A DNA stretch of 5,384 nt from an uncultured Ruminococcus sp. (lineage in GTDB: Bacteria > Bacillota > Clostridia > Oscillospirales > Acutalibacteraceae). The translations under genes were made by a program, and so were the position numbers. The DNA is taken from assembly GCA_902773245.1 (NCBI GenBank), contig CACYDY010000147.1, forward strand, positions 1 to 5,384, in the 5' to 3' direction. Every line of letters starts with the position of its first letter. Position 1 is the first letter of the stretch. Of this stretch, positions 1-5,384 are shown piece after piece. The notes under the pieces are model-generated. The model worked only from the letters and a program-made list of their open reading frames with translations. It ran no database searches and was not told the origin of the DNA.

Positions 1-59
1 CTGCTGTCGGACACTTCTATGTAATCTTCATTTGTATTGTCATACTGAAACTCCTCCAC
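1..59 (-). CDS. 5' end of an unidentified CDS, truncated by the window edge
   Basis: Only the first 19 codons are present, so no function can be given. The reading frame starts with GTG at 59..57 and encodes MEEFQYDNTNEDYIEVSDS, an acidic N-terminus with no signal peptide or membrane segment so far. The start is chosen because a GGAGG ribosome binding site lies at 71..67, with 7 nt between it and the GTG. The two overlapping GTG triplets (63..61 and 61..59) open frames that hit a stop within about 15 codons. An in-frame GTG at 101..99 has no ribosome binding site. The gene runs in the same direction as the membrane-protein pair at 401-2112 but is separated from it by about 340 bp, so it is probably its own transcript. 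A chance open frame this short is possible, but the ribosome binding site argues against that. Confidence 0.55.
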   Translation of the reverse strand, partial: MEEFQYDNTNEDYIEVSDS

Positions 60-180
60 ACACTCACCTCCAAAGAAAACTTTTTCTGATCTTATATTCA
101 CTGTTCACAATTTAAAGATTAGGATTCTTAAAGTTATAAGTTGATACTCTTTTTAAAGAAAACCAAAGAAAAAATCAATA

Positions 181-203
181 GTTTTAGATACACTATCTAA
201 AAC
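181..203. promoter_or_regulatory. Perfect 10-bp inverted repeat, possible operator
   Basis: GTTTTAGATA (181-190) and TATCTAAAAC (194-203) are exact reverse complements separated by CAC, giving a 23-bp dyad. It lies directly upstream of the weak candidate -35 box (178..173) of the leftward gene at the window edge. This placement suits a site for a dimeric transcription factor. Read as RNA it would form an AU-rich stem with a 3-nt loop. On the minus strand it is followed by TATTGATTTTTT rather than an immediate T-run, so it is a poor terminator. The binding protein cannot be named from the sequence. Confidence 0.45.
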
Positions 204-269
204 TTAAGGATTTGTTCCCGTCGACCCAAGACATTGGTTTTATTTAACATTTATTGACGTCACCCATAC

Positions 270-356
270 CCCCAACCCCCTTTCCCTCGAGGGAAAGGGG
301 GCTAAAGGGCGGCGGGCTTCGCCCGCCACCTATCGGGGCTGACGCCCCGAACCCTG
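270..356. repeat. GC-rich triple-hairpin block, REP/MITE-like
   Basis: This 87-bp segment has 62 G or C (71%) and sits inside AT-rich DNA. It holds three perfect inverted repeats in a row. The first is a 26-bp continuous palindrome at 276-301, with half-site CCCCCTTTCCCTC. The second is GGCGGGC (311-317), TTC, GCCCGCC (321-327). The third is TCGGGGC (333-339), TGAC, GCCCCGA (344-350). None is followed by a T-run on either strand, so they are not ordinary intrinsic terminators. The architecture resembles the dispersed palindromic intergenic elements of bacterial genomes (REP/BIME or small MITEs). A structured 3' end that protects the upstream membrane-protein mRNA is an alternative. CATAC occurs on both sides (265-269 and 357-361) and could be a target duplication or chance. 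Confidence 0.55.
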
Positions 357-400
357 CATACATTCACTCTAATCTTAAGCTGTAGATAGTGGTTAAATGA

Positions 401-1066
401 TTACTGCCACTTTGTGAACGACACTTTTTTATACTCAGAGGAGCCGCTGCCCAAATACGAATAAAACACCAGCGGGTTTCCTCCTATCCCCCACAGAATA
501 TTCCTTCGGTTCTCGGAATCCCATGTATACAGACTTACAAATCCAAGCAGCTTGTAGCCTTTTGACGGCTCGTATTCCACACCGAAGCTTTCAAGCTGAT
601 TCTGCCACGAATAAGATTTGATAATGTTGTACATCAAAGGGACTTCCTCAGCCGGATAGTTTTCCGTTTCGTTTTCGTTGTCAAGAGTTGCATACGTTAC
701 GTACTCCTCGGCGTGAAGCCATTCGATTTTGTAGTGTCCCGCGTCAAATCCGTCACGGGCTTCAAAAAGAGTCAGACTGCTCAGCGGATTGTCACCCTTT
801 GCGTTATATTCAAACTCTGCGAATTTCACGCTTGAGCTGTCGTCGCCGTAGTAGTAATAAAGCGTATATTTTGGTTTGTTAATTTGTGTGTAGGAAGCGA
901 TGTTCATAGATTGATCCGACTTGATGTTTCTGTTGACGCTCCCCACCACATCGGCGGGAGTTCTTCCGACCAGGAACATCATGATCAGCGAAACGGCGGT
1001 CACGATGATCATGAAAGGAACCACAAAAAGCCCTTCTCTAAAAATCTGCTTTCTTTTTTCACTCAT
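401..1066 (-). CDS. Single-pass membrane protein with extracytoplasmic domain, function unknown
   Basis: I do not recognise this protein. It has a short basic cytoplasmic N-terminus (SEKRKQIFREG), one strongly hydrophobic segment at about residues 12-33, then about 185 polar, aromatic-rich residues. Those include four consecutive tyrosines and many Trp and Tyr near the C-terminus. The predicted topology is N-in, C-out, with an anchor rather than a cleaved signal peptide. The chosen start is ATG at 1066 (221 aa), with a GGTGG at 1080..1076 spaced 9 nt from it. The alternative is GTG at 1075 (224 aa), which overlaps the stop of the upstream gene by 4 nt (GTGA) but has no room for a ribosome binding site. 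Either way the gene is coupled to the gene upstream, and the two products probably act together in the membrane. No conserved catalytic motif, cysteine pair or cell-wall binding repeat is visible. Confidence 0.8.
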   Translation of the reverse strand: MSEKRKQIFREGLFVVPFMIIVTAVSLIMMFLVGRTPADVVGSVNRNIKSDQSMNIASYTQINKPKYTLYYYYGDDSSSVKFAEFEYNAKGDNPLSSLTLFEARDGFDAGHYKIEWLHAEEYVTYATLDNENETENYPAEEVPLMYNIIKSYSWQNQLESFGVEYEPSKGYKLLGFVSLYTWDSENRRNILWGIGGNPLVFYSYLGSGSSEYKKVSFTKWQ

Positions 1067-1071
1067 AGATT

Positions 1072-2112
1072 TCACCCACCCGGATTAACATTTTGCGCTG
1101 CATAGACTCCTGCCGTGATCACGCCTGAGAATAATATTATCAAAAAATAAGACAAAAACGGCTTCATTTTTGATCCGTCAAACATCGAACCAACTCTTCC
1201 GCTGTTGAAAACTATCAATGCGGCAAGCACGATCGGAACACAGCCGAACGAAACGCTCCCAACTCCCAGCCACAATGCCCTCACCATTGCGGCAATGTAG
1301 AAAAAGCATATCAGAATGCTGAATCTGCCCGTGCTTTCAAAACGATACGATCTTTTGCTCGTTAAGACTGCAAAAATAAAAGCAAAGGTCGGGATCACAA
1401 ATTTGTCGCCGAACTGAATATCGTAGATCATGAAAAACCCCGGCGCACAGCACAGCAGCATTAATACCCAGCCGATCGGACAGGTGTACATGAACGGTCT
1501 GCCTTCTTCAAAATCGCTCTCGCACCAAAAATGTACAAGCTTTTTTACAACAGATTCCTTTGGCTCGCCGGATTCCTCCGGTTCGGGCGGAGCTTCCCCG
1601 CTGTTCTCCTCGGCAGTGTTTTCTTCGGGTTCGGTTTTTTCTTCTGTCGGTTCTTCCGTGACTGTGTCTTGTAAGAACATCATATTTTCTTCACCATCCT
1701 CTGCATTTTCGTTTTCATCGTCCGAGTCCCCAAGCTCTGTATCGTCATCGGCTTCGTCGTCCAATAACTCGTCCTCATAGTATTCCAAAAGCTCGGGCAG
1801 ATCGCCGCCCCACAATCCGATGATCTGATTCACCGAAAACATTGCTTTTTCAACACTGAGGTTCATTTCCTTGACAGCCGTTCTGACCGCTCTTTTCAAA
1901 TTAAGCTCGTAATTGTCGGAGTCGGCAACGGCGCTTTCAATCAAATCCATGATCGAATATTCATACATCGCTTCGAGCCTTTTTCGCTGTTTTTTACATT
2001 TCGGGACTAAATCGGCAAGCAAGGCAAGAGTTTTTTCTTCTTCGGAAAAAATATCAGTTTCCATCTTCCACATTATATGGAACAAAGCGTTAAAAAAACT
2101 TTCTTCTCCCAA
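1072..2112 (-). CDS. Polytopic membrane protein with helical N-terminal domain and acidic linker
   Basis: This 346-aa protein has three parts. Residues 1-103 look helical and cytoplasmic, including LLADLVPKCKKQRKRLEAMY and ending near IIGLWG. From memory this pattern (L..DL.P..K..R..L..A, then a short helical repeat ending in LWG/ALG) resembles a helical domain of many uncharacterised clostridial proteins, but I cannot name a family with certainty. Residues 104-187 are a low-complexity linker with 38 Asp or Glu out of 84. Residues about 211-337 hold roughly five hydrophobic segments (about 211-231, 237-251, 264-283, 285-303, 318-337). The start is TTG at 2112, supported by AGGGGG at 2125..2120 spaced 7 nt and by an in-frame TAA two codons upstream. 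The first internal ATG (2073) lacks a ribosome binding site. The stop overlaps the start region of the following membrane-protein gene, so the pair forms an operon. A role in sensing, scaffolding or envelope stress is conceivable but unproven. Confidence 0.85.
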   Translation of the reverse strand: MGEESFFNALFHIMWKMETDIFSEEEKTLALLADLVPKCKKQRKRLEAMYEYSIMDLIESAVADSDNYELNLKRAVRTAVKEMNLSVEKAMFSVNQIIGLWGGDLPELLEYYEDELLDDEADDDTELGDSDDENENAEDGEENMMFLQDTVTEEPTEEKTEPEENTAEENSGEAPPEPEESGEPKESVVKKLVHFWCESDFEEGRPFMYTCPIGWVLMLLCCAPGFFMIYDIQFGDKFVIPTFAFIFAVLTSKRSYRFESTGRFSILICFFYIAAMVRALWLGVGSVSFGCVPIVLAALIVFNSGRVGSMFDGSKMKPFLSYFLIILFSGVITAGVYAAQNVNPGG

Positions 2113-2149
2113 TCCTTAACCCCCTAAACGATTAAATAATTTTATTCTT

Positions 2150-2178
2150 GTTATAATAATAACATATTTAAAACAAAA
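2150..2178 (-). promoter_or_regulatory. Weak candidate promoter for the membrane-protein operon
   Basis: On the minus strand TATAAC (2155..2150) is a reasonable -10 box. With a 17-nt gap the -35 would be TTTTGT (2178..2173); a better TTGTTT (2176..2171) has only a 15-nt gap. It lies about 40 bp upstream of the TTG start in a very AT-rich stretch (2131-2275), where chance matches are common. A promoter is expected here because the terminator of the preceding gene ends at about 2276, but the exact boxes are uncertain. Confidence 0.3.
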
Positions 2179-2275
2179 AAGAAACACATTATTTGTTAAA
2201 AGTAAAATTTTTTTATAATTTATTTAATTGTTGTAATTATTAATTCTTTACATGGTGGAATATTATCTCATAAAT

Positions 2276-2313
2276 AAAAAAATACTTGGGAATTAATGTC
2301 TTTTCCCAAGTAT
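2276..2313 (-). terminator. Intrinsic terminator of the transglutaminase-like lipoprotein gene
   Basis: An 11-bp perfect stem pairs 2313..2303 with 2292..2282 (half-site ATACTTGGGAA) around a 10-nt loop. On the minus strand it runs directly into seven T residues (2282..2276). It starts 11 nt after the TAA stop at 2327..2325. The stem is modest in GC, but its placement and T-run are typical. On the plus strand a shorter T-run (2316-2320) follows, but no gene reads into it from the left. Confidence 0.88.
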
Positions 2314-2324
2314 AGTTTTTATAA

Positions 2325-3620
2325 TTATTTATATTCAAGCTTTACGACGACGCTGTTAAAATTCTCAAGAATAATAATAGATACATTTCTGTCGTTTATT
2401 GTGTGATTTGAATCAAGCGATTCGTTTGCCCTGGTGATATAGTCAAACATATAATAAGGCTCTTCGTTGAACAGTTCGTCAAGCGACGTGTCAAAATCCA
2501 TTGACGGGTCAATCATTATTGTAAACTTATCGTCTTTGTTTTCCGCTGCCGCTATCAGATCATGAACCATGATCTCCCGTGATTCCTCAAAATCCACGAT
2601 ATATGTCGACTCCACAACAAAATAATTTGCATTGTCGCTGCTGCACTCGGGCAGGAATAAATTATACACATCGTCCAATGCTTCGTTATCCTTGATCTCG
2701 CCGAGCAAGGGTGAAATAATGTGATCCTTCTGTATCTGAGAGTCATTCAGATTGAAAAAATTAAAGTATGCATTTTCGTTGTCGTCCCACGTCGCATCAA
2801 GATGATACCAGCGGTCGTCTATCTTTACTACATTCCACATATGCGGATTGTTCTCGCCGTAGCCGTTTGCATAGTAACAGTCAATTCCGACCTTGTTCAG
2901 AAGCATACACATACTGTGCGCATATCCCTCACAGACTGCTCTTGAATTTATCAAAGCGCCGTATACGGTAAACTCTTCCCAGCCGTCATCAGCCGATTCA
3001 ACACCGGCGGCATACGAACAGTTATCAATGACGGTATTGTGAATATATTTTTCGAGATGATATTGTGTCAGTCCCTCGGGAATTTTTGTCATAATATCGT
3101 TTACAGCTTCGTTCAGGGTGTTAATGCGGTTTTCACACTCTGCCGCATTAACGTAGGAATACATCTGAATGATCGCCCTATCGCCCATTGAACCGTAGGA
3201 ATAACGGTTCGTCAGCCAGAACGCTTCGGGGTGATCCATCGTGTAAGCCTTTATGCTGATATCCATATCCTTTTCGGTAAAGCTTTTGTCCTCTATGGTA
3301 ACCTTTCCGACAGGATAAAATCCGTTTTCGTCTTTTGTGTCGGAAATTCTGTAAACGGCGCTCTCAATGCTGCTGTAGCAGCTTCGCTGACTGTCTGTCA
3401 GCAGATTGTCGTATCCGAATGTGATTTTTTCGTTTGCGGTGTAATAAGCGCTGTTCACACTTTCAGATTTTTTTACCTCGGTGTAGTTGGTGTCATCGTC
3501 GAATTTGACACCCTCAAAGATATCTCCCCTGATCTTGTCGACCAAACCGCAGGAAGTCATCATTATCAGCGCTGCCGCCGAAATAACGGCAAAAAAAGTT
3601 ATTAACGGTTTTCTTGTCAT
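2325..3620 (-). CDS. Lipoprotein with transglutaminase-like domain
   Basis: The 431-aa product is a predicted lipid-anchored extracellular protein. It begins MTRKPLITFFAVISA, continues with a hydrophobic stretch and has a lipobox MTSC with the modified cysteine at residue 24. Residues about 185-280 match the transglutaminase-like fold: the catalytic Cys230 in AVCEGYA, His260 in NPHMWNVV and Asp275 in YHLDATWDD. Spacing and flanking residues are typical and the triad is intact. Residues about 60-175 precede the core, and about 130 residues of unknown fold follow it. Known members act as cysteine proteases, amidases, cross-linking enzymes or inactive binding modules, so the reaction and substrate cannot be read from sequence. 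The frame is open back to an ATG at 3728, but that codon lies upstream of the likely -10 box. The ATG at 3620 has GAGGGG at 3630..3625 and gives a clean signal peptide. The gene has its own promoter and terminator and diverges from the ABC exporter operon. Confidence 0.9.
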   Translation of the reverse strand: MTRKPLITFFAVISAAALIMMTSCGLVDKIRGDIFEGVKFDDDTNYTEVKKSESVNSAYYTANEKITFGYDNLLTDSQRSCYSSIESAVYRISDTKDENGFYPVGKVTIEDKSFTEKDMDISIKAYTMDHPEAFWLTNRYSYGSMGDRAIIQMYSYVNAAECENRINTLNEAVNDIMTKIPEGLTQYHLEKYIHNTVIDNCSYAAGVESADDGWEEFTVYGALINSRAVCEGYAHSMCMLLNKVGIDCYYANGYGENNPHMWNVVKIDDRWYHLDATWDDNENAYFNFFNLNDSQIQKDHIISPLLGEIKDNEALDDVYNLFLPECSSDNANYFVVESTYIVDFEESREIMVHDLIAAAENKDDKFTIMIDPSMDFDTSLDELFNEEPYYMFDYITRANESLDSNHTINDRNVSIIILENFNSVVVKLEYK

Positions 3621-3707
3621 AATACCCCTCATGTATCGTTTTTTCGGGAAAGAAAAGCCTTCCCTGCGCAAGATCACTGCCAGAAAGCTATGTAAACTTA
3701 CAGTATA

Positions 3708-3736
3708 ATTATATATAATATCAGGCAAAAATTCAA
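3708..3736 (-). promoter_or_regulatory. Sigma-A-like promoter of the transglutaminase-like lipoprotein gene
   Basis: On the minus strand TTGAAT (3736..3731) is separated by exactly 17 nt from a perfect TATAAT (3713..3708). Transcription would start near 3701, giving a leader of about 80 nt before the ATG at 3620. The leader shows only a short GGGAA/TTCCC pairing and no recognisable riboswitch. The promoter lies over the upstream extension of the open frame, which supports the downstream start codon. Confidence 0.75.
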
Positions 3737-3817
3737 CATATTTTTTATAATTTTATTTTTTGTAAAAGTCCTTTTTTAGCGATAACATAGATTATTTATT
3801 TGTTTTTTGAGTAATCG

Positions 3818-3846
3818 TTGACTAATTCGTTTTGCGGTGTTAGAAT
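3818..3846 (+). promoter_or_regulatory. Sigma-A-like promoter of the ABC exporter operon
   Basis: TTGACT (3818-3823), a 17-nt spacer, then TAGAAT (3841-3846) each match consensus at five of six positions. The start would be near 3853, giving a leader of about 65 nt before the ATPase start. Its -35 box is about 80 bp from the -35 box of the divergent lipoprotein promoter, so the two could share regulation. The intervening AT-rich DNA (3737-3817) holds nothing else I can support. Confidence 0.72.
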
Positions 3847-3849
3847 AAG

Positions 3850-3875
3850 ATTAAATTAGCTATAACTAATTTAAT
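3850..3875. promoter_or_regulatory. Probable operator: 26-bp dyad over the exporter operon start site
   Basis: ATTAAATTAG (3850-3859) and CTAATTTAAT (3866-3875) are exact reverse complements. The six central bases CTATAA are symmetric except for one pair, so 24 of 26 positions obey the dyad. The palindrome begins 3 nt after the -10 box and covers the expected transcription start, a classic position for a repressor to block initiation. The core TTAG-N6-CTAA recalls MarR/SlyA-type or TetR-type operators, which often control exporters, but no regulator gene is in the window. A 5' mRNA hairpin is the alternative, though the almost unbroken symmetry favours DNA binding. Confidence 0.6.
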
Positions 3876-3917
3876 AGTGTAAATATATTTTTTTACTTTT
3901 CGAAAGGAGAGAGTTTA

Positions 3918-4616
3918 ATGTATCTTGAAATTGAAAATCTTCACAAATTCTACGGCGAAGGCGAAACAAAAACCGAAGTGCTCAAGGGAATCGGATTCGG
4001 CATTGAAAAAGGTCAGATCTGCGTGCTTCTGGGGCCGTCGGGTTCGGGAAAATCCACGCTGCTGAACATTATCGGCGGTATAGACAACGCCGACGAGGGC
4101 TGCATCAGCATTAACGGAGAAAAAACCGAAAATATGAACGAAAAAAAGCTCTCGCTTTACCGCAGAAAGCACTTGGGGTATGTTTTTCAATCCTACAATC
4201 TTATACCGAATCTTACCGTCAAAGAAAACATTGAAGTCGGCGCATATCTGAGTGATAATCCGCTTGAGCTTGAAGATCTTCTGAAAACCATAGGGCTTTG
4301 GGAACACAAAGACAAAATGCCAAATCAGCTTTCGGGCGGTCAGCAGCAAAGAACCGCAATCGGAAGAGCAATTATCAAAAACCCCGATATACTTCTTTGC
4401 GACGAACCGACCGGCGCTTTGGACTATCAAACATCAAAGGATATTTTGCAGCTGATCGAAAGAGTAAACAAAAAATTCGGAAACACTATCATCATCGTAA
4501 CTCACAACGACGCAATAAAGCTGATGGCAGACAAGGTCATCAAGCTGCGTGACGGAGCAGTCCGCAAAGAATACACAAACGACAAAAAGACCGCTGCCGC
4601 CGATCTTGAATGGTAA
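3918..4616 (+). CDS. ABC transporter ATP-binding protein, MacB/LolD type
   Basis: This 232-aa protein is the cytoplasmic ATPase that should power the FtsX-like permease encoded next. All nucleotide-binding motifs are present: Walker A GPSGSGKST (39-47), Q-loop Gln91 in YVFQSYNLIPNLTV, signature LSGGQ (138-142), Walker B ILLCDE (158-163), D-loop TGALD (165-169) and the H-loop His196 in IIIVTHN. Length and wording match the ATPases of the MacB, LolD and bacitracin-exporter group, which drive export or mechanotransmission rather than import. Proven substrates of relatives include peptides, macrolides and lipoproteins; nothing here selects among them. The ATG at 3918 follows AAAGGAG (3903-3909) at a normal distance. 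The gene sits behind a good promoter with a probable operator, and its stop is 13 nt before the next start. It is intact, with no sign of decay. Confidence 0.95.
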   Translation: MYLEIENLHKFYGEGETKTEVLKGIGFGIEKGQICVLLGPSGSGKSTLLNIIGGIDNADEGCISINGEKTENMNEKKLSLYRRKHLGYVFQSYNLIPNLTVKENIEVGAYLSDNPLELEDLLKTIGLWEHKDKMPNQLSGGQQQRTAIGRAIIKNPDILLCDEPTGALDYQTSKDILQLIERVNKKFGNTIIIVTHNDAIKLMADKVIKLRDGAVRKEYTNDKKTAAADLEW

Positions 4617-4629
4617 GGAGGAACTATTA

Positions 4630-5384
4630 ATGAAAAATCCTCTTATCAAAAGGCTTCCGAGAGAATTGAAAAAAGAAGCCGGAAAATATATTGTGATCTT
4701 CCTTTTCATGGTTATCACCATAGGATTTGTTTCGGGATTTGTAGTTGCAACGCACAGTTTGGCATATGAATTTGACAACAGCTTTGACGTAAGAAACATC
4801 GAAGACGGCCACTTCGCCCTGGAAGAGAAAATGACCGGCGATCTGCCTGACAGGATCGAAAGCATGGACGTTGCGGTGCATGAGCTTTTCTACAAAGATA
4901 TCGAACAGGGAAAATACACGTATCGCGTTTACAAAAACAGAGATAAAGTAAACCTCACCTGCCTTATGGACGGAAAAATCGCAGAAAAATCCGACGAAAT
5001 AACCATCGACAGACTTTTCGCAAAGAACCACTCCATTAATATCGGCGACAGCATTGATCTCGAAGGTCACAGCTTCAAGGTTACCGGCACCGTTGCGCTT
5101 TCGGACTACACGTCGCTTTTTGAAGAAAACACAAGCCTGATGTTCAATGTTCAAACCTTCACGGTTGCGTTGGTAACGCCCGAAGGCTTTGACAAGCTGT
5201 CGGACAACCACATCAGCTTCTGCTATGCCTGGACATTCAACGATAACTCCCTTGACGAAATTCAAAAATATGACCGCTCAAACGACCTGAGAGATGAAAT
5301 TATCAAATACGCCGCCATGACGGATTTTGTGACAGAACCAAACAACAGGGCGATACATTTCGCCGGTGACGATATCGGCAGCGA
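4630..5384 (+). CDS. FtsX-like ABC transporter permease, 3' end missing
   Basis: The frame is open from ATG 4630 to the window end (251 complete codons, no stop). GGAGG at 4617-4621, overlapping the space just after the ATPase stop, lies 8 nt before the ATG. The protein starts MKNPLIKRLPRELKKEAG, a basic cytoplasmic leader. One membrane helix follows at about residues 20-41, then a long polar domain (about 42-251) that continues past the edge. A first helix followed by a large extracytoplasmic domain is the layout of MacB-like and FtsX-like permeases. In the family this domain precedes three or more further helices, sometimes duplicated to about 750-800 aa. Its placement after a MacB-type ATPase makes the assignment firm. 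Substrate is unknown. The antisense open frame across this region is a shadow. Confidence 0.88.
   Translation, partial: MKNPLIKRLPRELKKEAGKYIVIFLFMVITIGFVSGFVVATHSLAYEFDNSFDVRNIEDGHFALEEKMTGDLPDRIESMDVAVHELFYKDIEQGKYTYRVYKNRDKVNLTCLMDGKIAEKSDEITIDRLFAKNHSINIGDSIDLEGHSFKVTGTVALSDYTSLFEENTSLMFNVQTFTVALVTPEGFDKLSDNHISFCYAWTFNDNSLDEIQKYDRSNDLRDEIIKYAAMTDFVTEPNNRAIHFAGDDIGS

Larger units (their letters stand above)
60..400. other. Intergenic region with palindrome and GC-rich hairpin block
   Basis: This 341-bp stretch lies between the stop codon of the single-pass membrane protein (right) and the GTG start of the edge gene (left), both on the minus strand. I see no credible gene in it. The left half is AT-rich and should hold the promoter of the edge gene. 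A weak minus-strand match is TTGATT (178..173), a 17-nt gap, then TAAAAA (155..150); TATAAC at 138..133 is an alternative -10. A perfect palindrome sits just upstream at 181-203. The right half switches abruptly to a GC-rich block of three hairpins. No hairpin followed by a T-run is present, so the terminator of the membrane-protein operon is not of the standard intrinsic type. Confidence 0.6.

Noticed and set aside
276..350. Intrinsic terminator for the membrane-protein operon
   Set aside because: Three strong stems exist, but none is followed by a T-run on the minus strand, so a standard intrinsic terminator call is not supported.
270..356. CRISPR-like repeat array
   Set aside because: The three hairpins differ in sequence and have no regular unique spacers, so they are not direct repeats of one unit.
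1430..1780. Serine-rich 116-codon plus-strand open frame
   Set aside because: It is the antisense shadow of the acidic linker (GAA/GAG/GAT/GAC codons read as TTC/TCC/TCG/TCA) of the membrane protein and has no ribosome binding site or independent coding signal.
3231..3605. 124-codon plus-strand open frame opposite the lipoprotein
   Set aside because: It is antisense to a well-supported lipoprotein gene, with no ribosome binding site seen and no matching promoter.
3621..3701. Riboswitch in the leader of the lipoprotein gene
   Set aside because: The leader is only about 80 nt, shows just a 5-bp GGGAA/TTCCC pairing, and matches no riboswitch pattern I recognise.
3915..4430. 171-codon minus-strand open frame opposite the ATPase
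   Set aside because: It lies entirely antisense to a gene with all ABC ATPase motifs, and its sequence resembles nothing.
4627..5265. 212-codon minus-strand open frame opposite the permease
   Set aside because: The plus-strand frame from ATG 4630 is open to the window end, has an ideal ribosome binding site, follows the ATPase and encodes a typical permease N-terminus. The minus frame is a compositional shadow.

Overview
The window reads as chromosomal DNA from a low-to-moderate GC Firmicute, most likely a gut or rumen Clostridia of the Ruminococcus/Oscillospiraceae type. This is an inference. It rests on AGGAGG-like ribosome binding sites, AT-rich sigma-A-like promoters, a lipoprotein with a lipobox, a clostridial-style ABC exporter pair and the protein compositions. 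No rRNA, tRNA, CRISPR array, transposase or phage gene is visible.

Layout. (1) Positions 1-59, minus strand: the first 19 codons of a gene that runs off the left edge. (2) Positions 60-400: an intergenic region with a 23-bp palindrome (181-203) and a compact GC-rich block (about 270-356) made of three consecutive perfect hairpins. The block looks like an intergenic repeat (REP/MITE-like) and is the least explained DNA here. (3) Positions 401-2112, minus strand: two translationally coupled genes for uncharacterised membrane proteins. The first (346 aa) has a cytoplasmic helical domain, a very acidic linker and about five membrane segments. The second (about 221 aa) is a single-pass protein with an extracytoplasmic domain. 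(4) Positions 2276-3736, minus strand: a complete monocistronic unit with promoter, leader, a lipoprotein bearing a transglutaminase-like domain with an intact Cys/His/Asp triad, and an intrinsic terminator. (5) Positions 3737-3917: a divergent control region whose rightward promoter has a near-perfect 26-bp dyad over the expected transcription start. (6) Positions 3918-5384, plus strand: an ABC exporter operon, with a complete MacB/LolD-type ATPase followed 13 nt later by an FtsX-like permease that is cut by the right edge.

How it fits together. The ATPase and permease clearly form one transporter, probably under a repressor encoded elsewhere. The lipoprotein faces the cell exterior and is divergently transcribed, but nothing shows that it works with the exporter. 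The membrane-protein pair is a separate unit. I found no convincing new multi-gene system. The best leads are the triple-hairpin block, the two palindromes, and the uncharacterised membrane-protein pair.
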